From Ruegeria sp. ANG-S4 (GTDB lineage Bacteria; Pseudomonadota; Alphaproteobacteria; Rhodobacterales; Rhodobacteraceae), in assembly GCF_000814005.1 (NCBI RefSeq), contig NZ_JWLK01000005.1, forward strand, positions 186,001 to 250,000: a stretch of DNA of 64,000 nt, in the 5' to 3' direction. The notes under the pieces were generated by a model. It saw only the letters and a program-made list of their open reading frames with translations, had not been told where the DNA came from and searched no databases. Positions 43,325 through 52,484 of the stretch are shown here, piece by piece (within the stretch, counting starts at the first letter, position 1; every line of letters begins with the position of its first letter). The position numbers and the translations under genes are program-made.

Positions 43325-45934
43325 ATGAGTTCCGATTCACAAACCAATCGTCCGTTATCCGAAGAAGAACTGCAGGATCTGGTCGCCTCATCCGACGCGG
43401 GCGGACGCAATCCGGTCGGCAATGTCGGAATTTTTCTTGCGGTTGTGGCCGCAATCTGGTCGATCTTTCAGGTCGTTCTGGCGTCGCCGCTGGCGAACTA
43501 CGTGCTTCCCGGAAGTGTTGTGAACAATGCCCGCCAGTTTCACTTGGCTTTTGCGATGTTCCTGGCCTTTGCGGCTTATCCGGCGCTGAAGTCCAGCCCG
43601 CGCGACTACATCCCAATTCAGGACTGGATCATGGGCCTGTTGGGCACGTTCGTCGCGCTTTATGGGTATTTTTTCTATAACAAGATTGTCGATGCGGGCG
43701 GTCTGGCCGACGACACGGACAAATGGGTTGCGTTGGTCGGCCTGCTGCTGCTGTTCGAGGCCGCGAGACGCGCGCTTGGCCCGGCGATGGCGATCATCGC
43801 GACAATCTTTCTGGCCTATGTCTTTTTTGGTTCTTCCGAGTGGGTGCCCGAGGTTATTCGCTGGAAGGGTGCCAGCCTGAAAAAGGCCATGAGCCACATG
43901 TGGATCACGTCCGAGGGTGTGTTCGGCATTGCTCTTGGCGTTTCGACGAAATTCGTCTTCCTTTTCGTCCTGTTCGGTGCCTTGCTCGATAAGGCCGGGG
44001 CAGGGAACTACTTTATCAAAATGGCGTTTGGCGCCCTTGGCCACCTGCGCGGTGGTCCGGCCAAAGCTGCCGTTGTCGGGTCGGCAGCCACCGGTCTGAT
44101 TTCGGGCTCGTCAATCGCGAACGTTGTGACCACCGGAACCTTCACGATCCCGTTGATGAAGCGCGTTGGATTCAGCAGCGAACAGGCGGGCTCGGTCGAG
44201 GTTGCCTCGTCCGTGAACGGACAGATCATGCCGCCCGTTATGGGGGCTGCGGCCTTCCTGATGGTGGAATATGTCGGCATCTCGTATGTCGAGGTGATCA
44301 CTCACGCCTTCCTTCCCGCGGCGATTTCTTACATCGCGCTGGTCTATATCGTGCACCTCGAAGCCGTGAAGCGGAACATGCCGACTCTCGGAGATCGCGA
44401 CGTTCATCTCGCCCGGACCGTCGTCGGAATGCTGTCCTTCTTCCTTGTGTTCGCCGGTCTGTGCTACGGCTCGCAATTCCCTGTCGACGCGGTGACGTCG
44501 TGGGTGCCCTCGGCGGCTGGTCTCGTCCTCAGCCTGATCGTGTGTGCGGTCTATGTCGGCCTTTTGTACCTGGCCGCGCAAGTTCCCGATCTGGAGCCTG
44601 ATGATCCGAATGCCAAAGAGGTGACGCTGCCCGTTATCGCGGACATCTACAAGGCGGGCTTGCATTACCTGCTGCCGATCATCGTGCTGGTCTACTTCCT
44701 GATGATCGAACAGAAATCTCCGGGCTTGTCGGCCTTCTGGGCGACGTCGCTGTTGTTCGTGATCCTGTTGACTCAGAAGCCGCTCAAGGCGATGTTCCGT
44801 GGACAAAGCAACCTCTACGACACGTTCATCGATGGGGTGGCCGACTTGTGGCAGGGCCTGATCGACGGCGCGCGCAACATGATCGGCATCGCCTTGGCGA
44901 CGGCAACAGCGGGCGTGATCGTTGGCACGGTTACACTTACGGGTGTCGGGCAAGTCATGGCTGATCTGGTCGAGTTCCTGTCGGGCGGCAACCTGATCCT
45001 GATGTTGGTCATGGTTGGTCTTCTCAGCCTGATCCTTGGAATGGGGCTGCCGACAACGGCGAACTACATCGTTGTCAGCTCGCTGATGGCAGGCGTTGTT
45101 GTCGAGCTGGGTGCGCAAAGCGGTCTGATTGTGCCGTTGATCGCGGTTCACCTGTTCGTCTTCTACTTCGGTATCATGGCCGATGTGACACCGCCGGTTG
45201 GTCTTGCGAGTTTTGCCGCCGCCGCCGTATCCGGCGGCGACGCGATCAAGACGGGATTCACCGCGTTCTTCTACAGCTTGCGCACCGTGGCGCTGCCATT
45301 CGTGTTCATTTTCAACACCGATCTGCTGCTGATTGACGTGACATGGGTCGAAGGGATCGTTGTCGCCATATTCGCAACCATCGCCATTCTGGTCTTCACG
45401 GCCGGCACGATGGGTTATTTCCTGACCCACAGCCGCATCTACGAAAGCATTGCGCTGATCTTGGTCGCTTTCGCGCTGTTCAGGCCCGATTATTTGATGG
45501 ATCGGGTCGCGCCTCCCTTCACATCTGTCGAGCCAGCGGCGTTTGTCGAGACGATAGGCGAGACGCCACCGGGGACCGAGATACGTCTTGTGATCAGCGG
45601 TCCGGACTTCGATACCCTTGAAATGACGGATACAACCGTCGTCGTTCCGGTTGGAAGCGAAGAAGGCGGTGCGGCGCGTGTCGAGGCGATGGGCCTTCTG
45701 ATGTTCGAAGAGGACGGTCTTATGAAGCTGGAGGAGCCAATGTTCGGCTCGCCGGTCGCAGATGATCTGGATATCTTCGACTATTACGGTGATGACGCCG
45801 TTCGCCTGACCTCGGTCAGCCTGCCATCCAGCCAGCCGCCCAAGCAGCTGATGTACATCCCGGCACTGATCCTGTTGGGTCTGATCGCCTTCCTGCAACG
45901 CGGCCGCGCCGCAAGACAAGAGGTGCCCGCATGA
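43325..45934 (+). CDS. TRAP transporter fused permease (4TM/12TM)
   Basis: 869 residues carrying the small and large subunits in one chain, as is usual for TAXI-type TRAP systems. The N-terminal 200 residues hold the four-helix DctQ-like part; the DctM-like part starts near residue 210 with FLFVLFGALLDKAGAGNYF and includes SGSSIANVVTTGTFTIPLMK, SSVNGQIMPPVMGAAAFLM and MGLPTTANYIVVSSL. A soluble C-terminal tail (about 735-850) with beta-rich character precedes a final hydrophobic helix. The stop codon overlaps the UspA gene start (ATGA). Energy comes from a sodium or proton gradient. Confidence 0.93.
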   Translation: MSSDSQTNRPLSEEELQDLVASSDAGGRNPVGNVGIFLAVVAAIWSIFQVVLASPLANYVLPGSVVNNARQFHLAFAMFLAFAAYPALKSSPRDYIPIQDWIMGLLGTFVALYGYFFYNKIVDAGGLADDTDKWVALVGLLLLFEAARRALGPAMAIIATIFLAYVFFGSSEWVPEVIRWKGASLKKAMSHMWITSEGVFGIALGVSTKFVFLFVLFGALLDKAGAGNYFIKMAFGALGHLRGGPAKAAVVGSAATGLISGSSIANVVTTGTFTIPLMKRVGFSSEQAGSVEVASSVNGQIMPPVMGAAAFLMVEYVGISYVEVITHAFLPAAISYIALVYIVHLEAVKRNMPTLGDRDVHLARTVVGMLSFFLVFAGLCYGSQFPVDAVTSWVPSAAGLVLSLIVCAVYVGLLYLAAQVPDLEPDDPNAKEVTLPVIADIYKAGLHYLLPIIVLVYFLMIEQKSPGLSAFWATSLLFVILLTQKPLKAMFRGQSNLYDTFIDGVADLWQGLIDGARNMIGIALATATAGVIVGTVTLTGVGQVMADLVEFLSGGNLILMLVMVGLLSLILGMGLPTTANYIVVSSLMAGVVVELGAQSGLIVPLIAVHLFVFYFGIMADVTPPVGLASFAAAAVSGGDAIKTGFTAFFYSLRTVALPFVFIFNTDLLLIDVTWVEGIVVAIFATIAILVFTAGTMGYFLTHSRIYESIALILVAFALFRPDYLMDRVAPPFTSVEPAAFVETIGETPPGTEIRLVISGPDFDTLEMTDTTVVVPVGSEEGGAARVEAMGLLMFEEDGLMKLEEPMFGSPVADDLDIFDYYGDDAVRLTSVSLPSSQPPKQLMYIPALILLGLIAFLQRGRAARQEVPA

Positions 45935-46362
45935 CCAATTCTGTTCTTTGTGCCATCGACATCAGCAACGGCAATCTGGACGCGCAAGTTCTGAAGAAGG
46001 CGGCATCTTTGGCTGATTTCGAAGGGGCCGGGCTCGACGTGGTGACGGTGCTGCCCGACTTTGGAGAGTCGTTTGTGAGCAGCTTTTTTGAGCCGCACCA
46101 CCACGAACAGGCGATGGAGGAGGCGCAGGAAAACCTGACACAGCTGTGCATCTCGACGTTGGGGGAAGACCGCAATGCGTCGATCCGGCACGTTGTTGCA
46201 ACCGGAACGGCTTATCAGGAAATCCTGAAAACGGCCGAAAGCGCGGGCAGCGACCTGATCGTGATCGGGGCGCACAAGCCGGACCTGAAAGATTATCTTT
46301 TGGGTCCCAATGCCGCCCGTGTTGTGCGGCATTCGAATGTGTCGGTTTACGTTGTCCGGTAA
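45931..46362 (+). CDS. Universal stress protein (UspA family, TRAP-linked)
   Basis: 143 residues of the Usp alpha/beta fold. It has VLCAIDISNGN at the start and the ATP-site pattern GAHKPDLKDYLLGPNAARVVRHSNVSVYVV (Gly-2x-Gly-9x-Gly type, partly modified). It is coupled to the TRAP permease by a 4-bp overlap. In Halomonas elongata the UspA protein TeaD is encoded with the ectoine TRAP transporter TeaABC and modulates its activity; the gene order suggests a similar regulatory role here, though the transporter is of the TAXI type. Confidence 0.88.
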   Translation: MTNSVLCAIDISNGNLDAQVLKKAASLADFEGAGLDVVTVLPDFGESFVSSFFEPHHHEQAMEEAQENLTQLCISTLGEDRNASIRHVVATGTAYQEILKTAESAGSDLIVIGAHKPDLKDYLLGPNAARVVRHSNVSVYVVR

Positions 46363-46368
46363 GGGACC

Positions 46369-47403
46369 TCAGTAGCCTGTCATTTCAAGATAGCCCTGCC
46401 CGGTGTGACTGCCTGAAACGCGCACCGGGCCCTCCCAGTACTCAAAGCGTGTGCCCATCCACGCGCTGGGCGTGATGGCATTCACGTCAACCTCAACCCC
46501 CTTGTCCGGCAGGGATACGCGCCACCGTGTCGGGACGTCCCGGTCTGCGACGTTGTGCGTCGCCAAGGGCGTGAACTGCACCGATCCGTCATCCAGCGTG
46601 GCGCTTTTCCCATCCGCTTCGATCCATGTTGCCGAGGTAAAGTCGCCTCGTTCCCCCCGAAGCCGGAATGCCATGAGCTTCTGCCCGCTGTCGAAGCTGA
46701 GCGAGAACCAGTCCCATCCGCTTTGATCCTCGGACAAGGGTTGAGACGACCATTCCCGATCCAGCCACCCCTGTCCGGTGACAGCGACATCGCCGGTTGG
46801 CAATCGCAAGACACCCTCGACCGTGTAGAACGGTTGAGAATAATAGTGGCTGGCCTGACCGTCAGCAGATTTGACCGAGTAGCCTCGGTCGCCATGAAAC
46901 ACCAGTGGGCCCGATGCGGTCAGCGTCAGGTCATAGCTGAACTCGGTACCGCTTGCGGCCAGGGCCAAATGATCCAGTCCGTCGCCCCGCATATGCCAAT
47001 CGTCGATCCAGGCGTCGAACGGGTCCGCTTGAACACCGGCCTGCCCGATGCCACCGCGCGACAGCCGTTCTGAAAAATAGTGGTTGTCCGGTGTCGTGAC
47101 AGCGGCGTGACCCATCCAAAGCTGCGGGCTTTGCCACCCGTCGCTTTCGAAAGGCTTCAGGGCCGAGCGAAACAAGGTCCATTGTATGCCATAGTCTTGC
47201 CCGTCCGCGCCCTGCAGGTTTGCCGTCAGGTACCACCACTCGATGCGATAATCGGGATGCGGGCCATGATCTTGCGGGAATTGAAACTCGTACCCGGGCT
47301 TGGGTGTGCTGAACCCTTCGGCGCTGGTCCCCAAACCGGCATAGCCCTGTGCGAAGGCACTCAACGGGAAAACCAGAAACACCAGAAGGGCCCTAACGTT
47401 CAT
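46369..47403 (-). CDS. CrtC/AttH-like lipocalin-fold secreted protein
   Basis: 344 residues from the ATG at 47403, with a Sec signal peptide ending SAFAQG. The N-terminal lipocalin-like domain begins PDYRIEWWYLTANLQ, the signature shared by hydroxyneurosporene synthase CrtC and AttH (COG5621), and a second beta-rich domain includes TGQGWLDREWSSQPL and SGWDWFSLSFDSGQKL. With the two upstream genes it forms the AttEFGH-like ABC set, whose substrate is unknown. No carotenoid genes are nearby, so a CrtC enzymatic role is unlikely. Its start overlaps the 3' end of the permease gene by 11 bp. Confidence 0.8.
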   Translation of the reverse strand: MNVRALLVFLVFPLSAFAQGYAGLGTSAEGFSTPKPGYEFQFPQDHGPHPDYRIEWWYLTANLQGADGQDYGIQWTLFRSALKPFESDGWQSPQLWMGHAAVTTPDNHYFSERLSRGGIGQAGVQADPFDAWIDDWHMRGDGLDHLALAASGTEFSYDLTLTASGPLVFHGDRGYSVKSADGQASHYYSQPFYTVEGVLRLPTGDVAVTGQGWLDREWSSQPLSEDQSGWDWFSLSFDSGQKLMAFRLRGERGDFTSATWIEADGKSATLDDGSVQFTPLATHNVADRDVPTRWRVSLPDKGVEVDVNAITPSAWMGTRFEYWEGPVRVSGSHTGQGYLEMTGY

Positions 47404-49807
47404 TGGCAAATACCTTCAAAAGATCTGCAGGCGGCAGACGCAACAGGCGCAATGCGGGCAAGGCGGCGGCGACGGCTGCCGCCAGCATCGTAAGAAGAAA
47501 CAAACGCAACCAGTCGGCGGGAAACAAGTGCATTGGCAGCCGCCACCCGAATGCCTGTACATTGATGACAGCCAGCAATACCCACGCCAACAAAAGGCCC
47601 AGTGGCAAAGCAAGGACAGCAGTCAGGCCCGCCAACAGCACACTACGCACCAGCTCCAGCCGGGCAAGCTGTGCCCGGGTCTGGCCCAGAGCCCAGATCG
47701 GCGCGACCTGAGGTAAGCGTTGTGTCCAAAGGGTCAACAGACTTGTCAGAATTGCGAACCCGGCGACGCCCAACGTCAGAACGTTCAGCGCGGATGTCAC
47801 GACAAACGTCTTGTCGAAAATCGCCAGTGATTGGGCCTTCATGGCGCTTTGTTGCACCACGGCAGACGTGGGCAGGCCGAACCTGTCTCTGAGCGTTTGC
47901 GCCAGATCGGTTGCGACCGAAGGGTCCACCCGAATGCCAAAGCGGCGAGTCGGAACCTTTGGCACGATACTGTCCAGTACGGGCATGGCGACGATAGCCT
48001 GCCCGGTTGGGTTGCCGTAGTCGGAATAGACGCCGACGATCGGCAGCGTGTGATCGGGGGGAAGGGTCAGAACATCTCCCGGCCAAAGGTTTGCACGACG
48101 GGCCAATTGTTCGTTGATCAGAACAGCCCGGTCGTTGTGTACCCGCGCCCATGCCTCTGGCGAACGTGCAATCAGGGGCCAATGCTCGCTGTAGGTCGGG
48201 TCATCCACAACACCGTACAAGAACAGCGGGCCGGTTTCGTGGGGCAGTTCGACACTGCGGATGGGCAGAATTGCGTCCGTTTTTGGCGCCAGCCACTCAG
48301 AAATCAGCTGACCCTGTGCGTCATCTCCGGCGGTTATGTAAAGCTCGGATACCAACCGTTGATCGAGCCAACCGGTAAAGGTCAGACGAAAGCTTGATAC
48401 CATTGTGCCCACGCCGATATTGGCGGCCAGCGCCAGCAAGAGAGCCATCATAGCCAATGACAGGCCGGGCAACTGAGACCACATGTCCGCCCAGACCCAC
48501 TGCGCGACAGGACCGTTGGCGCGTCGCGACAAAGCGGCCAGCAACAGGGAAAGCACCAAGGGCAACAGCAGGGCCGCACCGGTCAACAGGCCCGCCAGCA
48601 TCACGAACCCGGCCAAAAGCCCGCCGAACATCGCAAAGCAGATGCCGCCACCGGCGATCATGGTGACGCCTGTTACTGCCGTGATCCGCCAGGACGTTGC
48701 GCTGCCGCGCCACGCCTGGACCCCGGGACCGGCCAGAAGTGGCATTTCAGACAGGCGCCACAATGCGTGAACGCTTGCTGCCAGCGTGCCCCCAATGGCC
48801 ATGAGAAGGCCGGCCAAAGCCCAAGCCGGGCGCAGAGACAGCTGGCCATCCACGGGCGCGCCGTAGAGACCACGCAGCGTCGCGGCCACATCGGGCAACA
48901 GGGCCCCGGCGATGAAGAACCCCAGCACCAGGCCCAGCACGCCGCCAACAAGTGCCAGCGTCACAAGTTCGAACAGAATGATCCGAACCAGGTGCGGCAT
49001 CGCGACCCCGAGGGCCCGAAGGGTTCGGATCATGCCGCGACGATGGGAAAAAGCCAATCCGACCGTTCCGTGAACGATGAACAGCCCAACTGCAAAGGAC
49101 AGCAATCCAAACGCCGACAGGTTCAGGTGGAAACTGTCCGTCAGTTGCGCTGTGTCCAATTGCGAGGCAGGGCTGGTGCGGATCAGGCCGGGGGCGACGT
49201 CACCCAACGACGGTATATCCAAAGGTTGCTCCGGCAGGACAATCAGGCGGGAAATCTGCCCTGATCGGTCCAGCAGGCTTTCGGCGACGCCGATATCGGT
49301 CAGCACAAAACTGGGCGGCAGGGCCGTGCTGACAATTACGGGCGGATAGCCGTCTAACCCTTCAAAAACAGGCGCAAGGTCGGGTGAAACAAGCAGACGT
49401 CCCGGCGCGGTCAAAATGTCGGCGGGCTCTGGCGGTGTCGCGCTTTGTTCCGTCTGGGTCACGGCGGGCAAGGCGGGGGCCGAAACCATGTCGATGCCCA
49501 TCACACGCACAGTCTGACCCTCTATACGGATCGACCCATCCAGAACCGCAGCGACCTGCCAGCCCGCACGCCGCAGATCGACGTATCGCGACAGCGATAT
49601 GCTGCCGGCAGGATCGCGGATTTCGTCGAACTGACCCAGTGCAAGCTGGTCGCTGGCGCGCGCATAACTGGCGCGGGCCTCGGCATTGATGGCCTGTACG
49701 GCAGACCAAAGCCCGGTCGCCAAAGCGATCCCCGTAAGCAGCGTGACCAGCTGCAGCCGGTGCATGCGCCAATGAGACAGCAGGACCAGAAGGATCGCGC
49801 GTGTCAT
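47393..49807 (-). CDS. FtsX-like ABC transporter permease
   Basis: 804 residues. An N-terminal helix (LVTLLTGIALATGLWSAV) is followed by a periplasmic domain (about 35-230), a first set of FtsX-type helices (about 230-340), further helices near 380-450, a second extracytoplasmic domain (about 470-660) and a terminal FtsX domain (about 670-800, with LNVLTLGVAGFAILTSLLTLW and LRLLRLPPADLLK). This is the duplicated MacB/LolCE-like layout, expected to work mechanically on envelope substrates. The ATG overlaps the ATPase stop by 4 bp, and the end overlaps the AttH-like gene. Confidence 0.88.
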   Translation of the reverse strand: MTRAILLVLLSHWRMHRLQLVTLLTGIALATGLWSAVQAINAEARASYARASDQLALGQFDEIRDPAGSISLSRYVDLRRAGWQVAAVLDGSIRIEGQTVRVMGIDMVSAPALPAVTQTEQSATPPEPADILTAPGRLLVSPDLAPVFEGLDGYPPVIVSTALPPSFVLTDIGVAESLLDRSGQISRLIVLPEQPLDIPSLGDVAPGLIRTSPASQLDTAQLTDSFHLNLSAFGLLSFAVGLFIVHGTVGLAFSHRRGMIRTLRALGVAMPHLVRIILFELVTLALVGGVLGLVLGFFIAGALLPDVAATLRGLYGAPVDGQLSLRPAWALAGLLMAIGGTLAASVHALWRLSEMPLLAGPGVQAWRGSATSWRITAVTGVTMIAGGGICFAMFGGLLAGFVMLAGLLTGAALLLPLVLSLLLAALSRRANGPVAQWVWADMWSQLPGLSLAMMALLLALAANIGVGTMVSSFRLTFTGWLDQRLVSELYITAGDDAQGQLISEWLAPKTDAILPIRSVELPHETGPLFLYGVVDDPTYSEHWPLIARSPEAWARVHNDRAVLINEQLARRANLWPGDVLTLPPDHTLPIVGVYSDYGNPTGQAIVAMPVLDSIVPKVPTRRFGIRVDPSVATDLAQTLRDRFGLPTSAVVQQSAMKAQSLAIFDKTFVVTSALNVLTLGVAGFAILTSLLTLWTQRLPQVAPIWALGQTRAQLARLELVRSVLLAGLTAVLALPLGLLLAWVLLAVINVQAFGWRLPMHLFPADWLRLFLLTMLAAAVAAALPALRLLRLPPADLLKVFANER

Positions 49808-50451
49808 GTGATCTTGCCGCCTGAAAGATGCGCACGTCGGTCCAACCGGGCCGCGATGTCCATTGAATGCGTCACCAAGAGCAGCGCAGCACCAGTTTCA
49901 GCGACAAGTCCGAGCATCAGATCCAGAACAACGGCGCTGGCGGTTTCATCCAGGTTTCCGGTCGGCTCGTCCGCCAACAGCAGGGCCGGTTTTGACGCCA
50001 TCGCGCGCCCAATCGCGACCCGCTGTTGCTGCCCACCGGACAGATGTTCGGGATACCGATCCACAAGCTCGGTCAGGCCCAGCCGATCGGCCAGATGCGC
50101 GACCCAATCCGGATCGTATCGGTCGGCAAGACGTGCGTGCAGCGCAAGGTTTTGCGCAACGGTCAGCGAAGGGATCAAATTGAACTGCTGAAAGACCAGA
50201 GACAGGCTGTTACGCCGCAATTCGGCCCGTCCGGCATCGTCCAATGGTGACAGGGGGCTGCCCTTCAGCGTGACCTCGCCGCCGTCGAACCCGTCCAGTG
50301 CGGCCGCCACGTGCAGCAGTGTGCTTTTGCCGCTGCCGCTTTCTCCGGTCAGGGCCAGCGTTTGCCCGGCATCCAATGACAGTGACACATCGTTCAGAAC
50401 GGGCCGCCCGCCGGGATAGGATTTCCGTACATGGTCAAGTGTCAGCAGCAT
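49804..50451 (-). CDS. ABC transporter ATP-binding protein (LolD/MacB-like)
   Basis: 215 residues from the ATG at 50451 (GAGG 6 nt upstream). Walker A GESGSGKST, signature LSGGQQQRV, Walker B ALLLADEPTGN and the H-loop VTHSMD are all intact, and LVFQQFNLIPSLTV is the Q-loop of the LolD/MacB/FtsE group. It powers the FtsX-type permease encoded next, with which it overlaps by 4 bp (ATGA). A longer ORF to 50613 would add residues with no family match. Confidence 0.93.
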   Translation of the reverse strand: MLLTLDHVRKSYPGGRPVLNDVSLSLDAGQTLALTGESGSGKSTLLHVAAALDGFDGGEVTLKGSPLSPLDDAGRAELRRNSLSLVFQQFNLIPSLTVAQNLALHARLADRYDPDWVAHLADRLGLTELVDRYPEHLSGGQQQRVAIGRAMASKPALLLADEPTGNLDETASAVVLDLMLGLVAETGAALLLVTHSMDIAARLDRRAHLSGGKIT

Positions 50452-50617
50452 GATCAGCCTCATCCGGTGCCCGACACAATGTGCAACCCGCATCGTATCT
50501 GTCCAGAGTGGTGATTGGTGCCATTCGCCGCAGGCTCCGACCGAGTGCAGGGTTGTCCTGCGCGGCGTCAGGGCGCATTCTGCTCCGACGACCCAAGACC
50601 AGCAAAGGATCAATTAC

Positions 50618-51052
50618 ATGTCTCTATCACAGCAGATTTTCTGGGGGAGCCTGTATTTGGGGATCTGCTTTCTGATCGAAATCCTGCTGCTGACGTGGAG
50701 CGTTCTGATCATCCGCCGCGTGTTGGAGAAATGGGAAAACAGAAGCACGGTCCTGACCACAGCCGGGCCAATTTGCATCGCGCTTTTGTTCATCGTTCTC
50801 ACTCATACAGTGCAGGTCTGGATATGGGCCATCGTCTGGGTCACGCGAGATGTTTTGCCGGACTGGAACTCGGCGCTCTATTTCTCGCTGGTGACGTTTA
50901 CCACACTGGGATACGGGGACATCGTTCTGGGTGATGGGTTGCGCATATTCGGGGCATTCGCCGCTGTGACCGGGCTTTTGGCTTTTGGCTTGTCGACGGC
51001 ATTCCTGGTTGCCTTGATGACCCGGGTCTTTCAGGAAAAGTTCATCAATTAG
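50618..51052 (+). CDS. Potassium channel-like protein (Ion_trans_2)
   Basis: 144 residues from the ATG at 50618 (AAAGGA upstream). It has a helix at about 8-33, a second at about 48-75, then the pore loop with the selectivity filter TTLGYGD (95-101) and a final helix at about 107-135. This is a two-TM-pore unit with an extra N-terminal helix, expected to assemble as a tetramer and conduct K+. No RCK or cyclic-nucleotide domain is attached. It is convergent with the cardiolipin synthase gene and overlaps it by 4 bp. Confidence 0.87.
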   Translation: MSLSQQIFWGSLYLGICFLIEILLLTWSVLIIRRVLEKWENRSTVLTTAGPICIALLFIVLTHTVQVWIWAIVWVTRDVLPDWNSALYFSLVTFTTLGYGDIVLGDGLRIFGAFAAVTGLLAFGLSTAFLVALMTRVFQEKFIN

Positions 51053-52461
51053 AGAATTGGCGCCACCAGCCGCGCAAGCGGGGCGCCATAGCGGATGTGG
51101 ACCGGTTGCTGGGGCAGGCGGCGGGTCAACTCGTAGCTATTGCCGAAATCGGTCTCGAGCATGTCGGAAACAGCCTTGGCCGCACGTTCGTCAAAGAACA
51201 ACGCCATCGCTTCAAAGTTCAGCCGAAAGGATCGGTTGTCGAGATTTGTTGTGCCCACGGCCGCCAGAGTGTCGTCGACCACGAACGCCTTTTGGTGAAG
51301 GAACCCGTCGGTATAGCGCAGGACCTTGACCCCACACTCGCGAATTTCATCGAAATAGGCAAAGGCAGCAAGCCAGGGCAATCTGTGATCAATAACCTCG
51401 GGCACCAGGATGCGCACATCCACACCCCTCAGCGCCGCATGCTGCAAGGCAGACATGATGTCGATATCGGGCACGAAATACGGAGAGGCGATCCACACGC
51501 GCTCCTTGGCTCCGGCAATAGCGGAAAAGAACAGCATCGAACCGGTTTCGGTCTCGTCACCAGGACCCGTCGCGACCAAAAGTGCGTTCATGTCTTGCTC
51601 AGATTCGCTGCCAGCCCAATCCAGTTGATCAATCAGGTCTTCGTCGCGCGCCCAATGCCAGTCTTCGGTGAAAATCAATTGCAACTGGCGAACGATGTGC
51701 CCGGTCATCTTGATGTGCGTGTCGCGCCAGCGCCCGAAGCGGGGGCTTTGGCCCAGATACTCGACACCCACGTTATGACCACCGATGAACCCGGTTTCTC
51801 CGTCAACAATCACGGTTTTGCGGTGGTTGCGATAGTTCAGTTGGAACCGGAAATTCGGACCCCGCTGTTCGCGCGGGGCTGCGACGTCGATGCCTTCGTC
51901 GCGCATCTTGGCAATGTAGCTGTCCGGCAGCCCATAGCTTCCGACCCGGTCTGTCATGAACCGGACGTGAACACCGCGTTGGGCCGCGGCAATCAGTTTC
52001 TGCTGCAACTGCTGGCCCAATGCATCATCGCGAACGATGTAGAATTGGATCAGAATATAGGATTCAGCCGCGTCTATGGCTTCAAAGATCGAGGCGAACG
52101 TTGCGTCTCCGTCAATCAGCAACTCAGCACCGTTTCCGCGGGACACCGGCAGATGTGCGAGCGCTTCGAACGGGCGGGGATTGATCCGCATTTTCTGCGG
52201 GTCCGGGCGCGAAAAATCAGCGAAGGTCTTGATCCCTTCGACAACCCGCTCGCTTTCACGCCGCGCGATGCGATAGCCGCGAAATCGGTGATGACCCAAA
52301 AACAGATAGGCGGGGACTCCGATCATCGGCGCGGACAAAAGAAACACCACCCAACCCACGGCACCCTGCGGCGTACGTGCGGTCTGCGCCGCACGCACGG
52401 AAAAGACGACCGCCGTGCAGTAGAGACCAAATACGAATAGCGAAACAAACAAGGTCCACAT
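51049..52461 (-). CDS. cls: Cardiolipin synthase
   Basis: 470 residues. Two N-terminal transmembrane helices (SLFVFGLYCTAVVFSV and GWVVFLLSAPMIGVPAYLFL) precede two phospholipase D domains, each with an intact HKD motif: NHRKTVIVDGETGFIGG (about residue 213) and HQKAFVVDDTLAAVGTTNLD (about residue 389). The enzyme makes cardiolipin from phosphatidylglycerol at the inner membrane. It stands 23 bp after the HAD phosphatase gene on the same strand and may be cotranscribed with it. Confidence 0.94.
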   Translation of the reverse strand: MWTLFVSLFVFGLYCTAVVFSVRAAQTARTPQGAVGWVVFLLSAPMIGVPAYLFLGHHRFRGYRIARRESERVVEGIKTFADFSRPDPQKMRINPRPFEALAHLPVSRGNGAELLIDGDATFASIFEAIDAAESYILIQFYIVRDDALGQQLQQKLIAAAQRGVHVRFMTDRVGSYGLPDSYIAKMRDEGIDVAAPREQRGPNFRFQLNYRNHRKTVIVDGETGFIGGHNVGVEYLGQSPRFGRWRDTHIKMTGHIVRQLQLIFTEDWHWARDEDLIDQLDWAGSESEQDMNALLVATGPGDETETGSMLFFSAIAGAKERVWIASPYFVPDIDIMSALQHAALRGVDVRILVPEVIDHRLPWLAAFAYFDEIRECGVKVLRYTDGFLHQKAFVVDDTLAAVGTTNLDNRSFRLNFEAMALFFDERAAKAVSDMLETDFGNSYELTRRLPQQPVHIRYGAPLARLVAPIL

Positions 52462-52484
52462 CAGGGCGACTTTATCCGGGTCGT

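Noticed and set aside
44111-45919. Long minus-strand open frame (about 600 codons) opposite the TAXI permease
   Set aside because: It lies antisense to a clear permease gene, shows no domain, is rich in His, Gln, Arg and Asp as expected from the complement of membrane-protein codons, and has no ribosome site of note.
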